From Bacteroidota bacterium (GTDB lineage: Bacteria > Bacteroidota > Bacteroidia > Flavobacteriales > Flavobacteriaceae), in assembly GCA_023386255.1 (NCBI GenBank), contig JAEWKB010000248.1:1-9053 (forward strand): 9,053 bases of DNA, in the 5' to 3' direction. Numbering within the stretch: position 1 is the stretch's first letter; every line of letters starts with the position of its first letter. Of the stretch, positions 6,786 to 9,053 are shown in pieces. Under the pieces are notes generated by a model. It made no database searches and had not been told where the DNA came from. It was given only the letters and a program-made list of their open reading frames with translations. The position numbers and the translations under genes are program-made.

Positions 6786-7478
6786 TTATTTTTTTAATCC
6801 TTCTTTTTTTATTTCTGCAATGTCGGCTTCGGTCATTTTACCTTTAGAGCCGTCTTTGCGGTAGTAATAGTAGTCTTCATTGCTGTTACCGTTGCCGTAG
6901 CTGCCGTTGTAACTTCCTGTATTTGTGCTGCCTACACTACCTGGCTGATAAGCATAACCACGGGTGTTATTGTTTATAAAGCCGTAAGTCCTCACTATCC
7001 TTCCGTACCTATCATAAGCAAATCTCATGCCACCAATTTGTGTCAGCGCAAAAGAATTGTAGCTCATATACACCGAACCTATTCTTTTAACACGTCCGGC
7101 CGCATCATAGTTTATAAAAACGTTACCTACCCTGCGCACACGCCCCATGTTATCATGCTCAACGCGCACACCGCCGTTATTATTGTTGCGGGTATAGCGT
7201 GTGCCAACACCCGGTGCGCCATAAGTAGCATTTTGTGCTCTTGTACCACGGTAATAGCTTCCGCTTGTTGTGTTAGGAGCAGTATTAAAATCCATCCCAC
7301 CATCAAGAAACACCATAAATTCAATACCGCGTTCCATAAATAGTACAGGTTCTGCATTATAATAATCAACAGGAGTGCTGTAGTATCTGTTATAGTCAGA
7401 AGCAACTGTAGTTTCTGACGCTTGGGCCAGAGTACCGCTTAAAAGTAATCCGGCAACTAAAAGAGTAATTTTTTTCAT
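6786..7478 (-). CDS. Secreted protein with four degenerate YD-like repeats, function unknown
   Basis: This 230-residue protein has a signal peptide, MKKITLLVAGLLLSGTLAQA, with probable cleavage after residue 20. Residues 104 to about 168 hold four tandem units of 15-17 residues around an aromatic or charged pair, D-x-x-G-R-(V/I)-x-R and I-G-x-(V/M). They start at V104 (EHDNMGRVRRVGNV), F121 (NYDAAGRVKRIGSVY), M138 (SYNSFALTQIGGMR) and F153 (AYDRYGRIVRTYGFI). They resemble RHS/YD repeats and short beta-hairpin repeats, but are far fewer than in RHS toxins. A Gly/Asn/Ser/Tyr-rich low-complexity linker follows at 171-200, then YYYY and a basic tail (203-230). No catalytic residues or toxin domain are seen. 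I recall similar proteins in Flavobacterium genomes without a known function. It is monocistronic with its own terminator. Confidence 0.85.
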   Translation of the reverse strand: MKKITLLVAGLLLSGTLAQASETTVASDYNRYYSTPVDYYNAEPVLFMERGIEFMVFLDGGMDFNTAPNTTSGSYYRGTRAQNATYGAPGVGTRYTRNNNNGGVRVEHDNMGRVRRVGNVFINYDAAGRVKRIGSVYMSYNSFALTQIGGMRFAYDRYGRIVRTYGFINNNTRGYAYQPGSVGSTNTGSYNGSYGNGNSNEDYYYYRKDGSKGKMTEADIAEIKKEGLKK

Positions 7479-7530
7479 GACTAATAAATTTAATCGTAAT
7501 GCCTACTCTATGCTTTTCGGCTTCCGCAGA

Positions 7531-7548
7531 ACCCTGTGATCACGGTGT
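7531..7548. promoter_or_regulatory. Imperfect palindrome around GTGATCAC, possible operator
   Basis: GTGATCAC (7536-7543) is an 8-base perfect palindrome. Partial symmetry extends to 7531-7548, with mismatches at two position pairs. It lies in the 196-base gap between the divergent genes at 6786-7478 and 7675-8160, about 58 bases upstream of the leftward start. It does not match the usual CRP spacing. No clear TAnnTTTG element was found in this gap for either gene. Confidence 0.2.
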
Positions 7549-7674
7549 TTGATTAGTTATATACAAGTTGCGTGCCAAAAAATATTTTCATCATTTTTAC
7601 AAAGAAAGTATGAGCATCTATTATTGTATATTACAGAGTTTTCTATATTAGCATACTAACCTAATACAATTAAA

Positions 7675-8160
7675 ATGAAATCATTATTAGTTAAGTATGA
7701 AAATCATAAGTTTATAGTGCATGATGAAGATGCGGTATACGGCTGGATTATATTTGAGCCTCAGTCGGTTATTGCAGACATTGATGTAAATACTATAAAA
7801 TTCAGGACAAGGCGCGGTGATGATAAAAACATTGAGCTAACACAGGACGACAAAACAATTTTCAAATTTAAGTTTGACTACCTGTGGGGCAATGCCGAGA
7901 TAGAGATGAATGGCGAAGATACGGGATACGATTTAAAAGGAAAGTGGTTTAAAAAAGGTACACGCCTTACTGATGAGAATGATGCTGATATAGTGGTTGC
8001 TGTTACTAAGGAACTTCCTGAGTACCACATTAGTTTAAACATTATTGATGAAGAAATACAGCCTGTTATGGTAATGGCCACTTTATATTACCACATATAT
8101 GCATCGGCAGGCAAAACATTCGGCCTTGTTATGGCTATGGGTACAAACGCGGGATTATAG
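7675..8160 (+). CDS. Uncharacterised protein, possibly LURP-one/tubby-like fold
   Basis: This 161-residue protein has no signal peptide and no clear membrane segment, so it is probably cytoplasmic. I do not recognise it with certainty. The pattern of short beta strands is visible at KFIVHDED (12-19), TIFKFKFDYLWGNAEIEMNG (61-80), DTGYDLKGKWFKKGTRL (82-98), DIVVAVTKE (105-113), YHISLNIID (117-125) and PVMVMATLYYHIYAS (130-144). It recalls LURP-one/tubby-type beta barrels, where a buried helix near the C-terminus closes the barrel. That comparison is inference only. Coding potential is supported by a full open frame with ordinary codon use. Its stop overlaps the stop of the convergent DUF2809 gene. 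No clear promoter consensus was found upstream. Confidence 0.8.
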   Translation: MKSLLVKYENHKFIVHDEDAVYGWIIFEPQSVIADIDVNTIKFRTRRGDDKNIELTQDDKTIFKFKFDYLWGNAEIEMNGEDTGYDLKGKWFKKGTRLTDENDADIVVAVTKELPEYHISLNIIDEEIQPVMVMATLYYHIYASAGKTFGLVMAMGTNAGL

Positions 8161-8541
8161 GCTTTTAATGTTTTTGTTCTTACAATAGTATTCAGCTGCC
8201 AACACTACTGCAATACCTGCAACGTAGCAAAGCATGTCTTTCCATGCAAAGGAGTTGCCAATTACTACATTGGCAAGCTTGGAATCTTTAAGGCCCAGCC
8301 GCTCTACAATGTTAAGGTATTGCAGTGTTTCTATAGCAAAAGCAAAGAGTAAAACGCCAATAGCTACAGGCACAACAGGCCACCTGAAGAACGACCTTAT
8401 AAAGCAGTATATCAATATCACAACCAGCACATCACCCAAGTACGGACGTACAAAGTTGTCGCGTACATACAAGGCTATTAGTACTTCAATAATGAAAATT
8501 AGAATTGTGAGGAAGAAGTAGGTTTTGTGGAAGCGGAACAT
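8155..8541 (-). CDS. DUF2809-family small integral membrane protein
   Basis: This 128-residue inner-membrane protein has four predicted membrane segments, at about 9-26, 35-52, 55-75 and 98-118. The family-typical features are RPYLGDVLVV after the first helix, AFAIETLQYL at the end of the third, and NSFAWKDMLCYVAG leading into the fourth. DUF2809 has no established function. Its ATG overlaps the stop of the upstream DUF4180 gene by one base (TAATG), which suggests translational coupling. Its own stop overlaps the convergent + gene by six bases, leaving no room for a terminator between them. The family assignment is from motif memory and fairly sure. Confidence 0.85.
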   Translation of the reverse strand: MFRFHKTYFFLTILIFIIEVLIALYVRDNFVRPYLGDVLVVILIYCFIRSFFRWPVVPVAIGVLLFAFAIETLQYLNIVERLGLKDSKLANVVIGNSFAWKDMLCYVAGIAVVLAAEYYCKNKNIKSL

Positions 8542-8891
8542 TACTTACTTAGTTTTTCTATGGCTTCTTCACGTGAAGCTACAAAATTTACATGCCCCAG
8601 TTTGTTGCTCTCAAATATAAAGTCACTAAGGCTCTTGCTTGTATTACTGCTGAAGTCACCCACAATGGCAAGCTTCATCCTGTAATTAGAGAACTTTTGG
8701 AGTATCTCTCCGGCCATTCGTGTTTTCAGATCAAAAAACTTCGGGGTAATTGAACTCTCATAAATAATTACTTTGTCGAAACCACTATAATACGCTTCAC
8801 CAACCAGGTTGAGGCCATCGTCAGTATTCAAAATGATTAAGCTGTCTGATATAACTTCTGCAATATCTTTAGTAATAGATTTTATTTCCAT
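8541..8891 (-). CDS. DUF4180-family protein
   Basis: This 116-residue protein is probably cytoplasmic, since no signal or membrane segment is seen. It fits DUF4180. Characteristic stretches are DGLNLVGEAYYSGFDKVIIY (25-44), ITPKFFDLKTRMAGEILQKF (48-67), RMKLAIVGDFS (71-81), SKSLSDFIFESNK (85-97) and GHVNFVAS (99-106). The alternating strand and helix pattern looks like a small alpha/beta fold. The function is unknown. It lies 27 bases after the end of the VOC-fold reading frame and overlaps the DUF2809 start by one base, so the three would be read as one leftward unit. No promoter is visible in the 27-base gap. Confidence 0.87.
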   Translation of the reverse strand: MEIKSITKDIAEVISDSLIILNTDDGLNLVGEAYYSGFDKVIIYESSITPKFFDLKTRMAGEILQKFSNYRMKLAIVGDFSSNTSKSLSDFIFESNKLGHVNFVASREEAIEKLSK

Positions 8892-8918
8892 CTATGATTT
8901 CTAGGTACCATCTTAATG

Positions 8919-9053
8919 CTATTTAAACTCACCAAAATGCCATAGCACCCCTGATGGGTCGTGAACAAAACACTCGCTGCCCCAATCAAGATGCTTAACA
9001 GGTGCAATTTTTACACCTTCATATTTTTCAGGAAGGCATAACGCAACAAGCTA
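8919..9053 (-). pseudogene. VOC/glyoxalase-fold protein C-terminus; in-frame stop at window edge
   Basis: Reading leftward from 9050 the frame encodes 43 residues that end at TAG 8919-8921. It contains LVALCLPEKYEG near its start and HLDWGSECFVHDPSGVLWHF near its end. This matches the last strand and C-terminal tail of vicinal-oxygen-chelate proteins (glyoxalase, bleomycin-resistance and related). E in WGSECFVHDPSGVLW may be the last metal ligand or its relic. The codon just before L, at 9051-9053, is TAG in the same frame, and no ATG or GTG start precedes the conserved part. The gene is therefore interrupted by a nonsense change, a frameshift just outside the window, or a sequencing error. 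An intact gene in this frame is excluded by what is shown. It heads the leftward DUF4180-DUF2809 group. Confidence 0.6.

Noticed and set aside
6976..7167. RHS toxin or polymorphic toxin system
   Set aside because: Only four degenerate units, with no RHS shell, no protease motif, no C-terminal toxin domain and no adjacent immunity gene.
7576..7584. Possible -7 element for the leftward repeat-protein gene (minus strand TATTTTTTG)
   Set aside because: The spacing between TA and TTTG is three bases instead of two, and it lies nearly 100 bases from the start codon. Not convincing enough to list.

Overview
The window looks like chromosome from a Bacteroidota bacterium, most likely a Flavobacteriaceae member close to Flavobacterium. 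The evidence is a single-chain CcsB-CcsA cytochrome c maturation protein, very little Shine-Dalgarno sequence, promoters with the Bacteroidota -7 element TAnnTTTG, moderate A+T content, and several small proteins of flavobacterial type (DUF4180, DUF2809, a repeat protein with degenerate Y-D-x-x-G-R units). Nothing indicates a phage, plasmid, transposon or CRISPR array.

Layout. At the left edge is the first 32 codons of a secreted protein on the minus strand (1-96). A 161-base divergent control region (97-257) separates it from a large + strand gene for fused CcsBA (258-3389). That gene ends at a clear intrinsic terminator. A lipoprotein-type glutathione peroxidase follows (3467-4054), then a strong intergenic inverted repeat (4062-4138), menD (4145-5803) and a CvfB-type S1 RNA-binding protein (5851-6684) with its own -7 element. 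From here the strand organisation alternates. A secreted repeat protein lies on the minus strand (6786-7478) with its own terminator. A divergent + gene of unknown function follows (7675-8160). A minus-strand cluster then runs leftward from the right edge: the tail of a VOC/glyoxalase-fold protein (8919-9050, with an in-frame stop at the window edge), a DUF4180 protein (8541-8891) and a DUF2809 membrane protein (8155-8541).

How the genes work together. CcsBA (haem delivery to periplasmic c-type cytochromes) and MenD (menaquinone synthesis) both serve a respiratory chain that uses menaquinone and cytochrome c. The lipid-anchored peroxidase plausibly protects the envelope from peroxides. CvfB-type proteins bind RNA. 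The right third holds uncharacterised or poorly characterised genes and is more accessory in character.

I did not find a convincing new multi-gene system. The points most worth a second look are the inverted repeat whose right arm supplies the only SD-like sequence before menD, the repeat architecture of the secreted protein at 6786-7478, the premature stop in the VOC gene at the right edge, the signal-peptide-like segment inside CcsBA, and the palindromes in the divergent promoter region. No gene-free stretch exceeds 200 bases.
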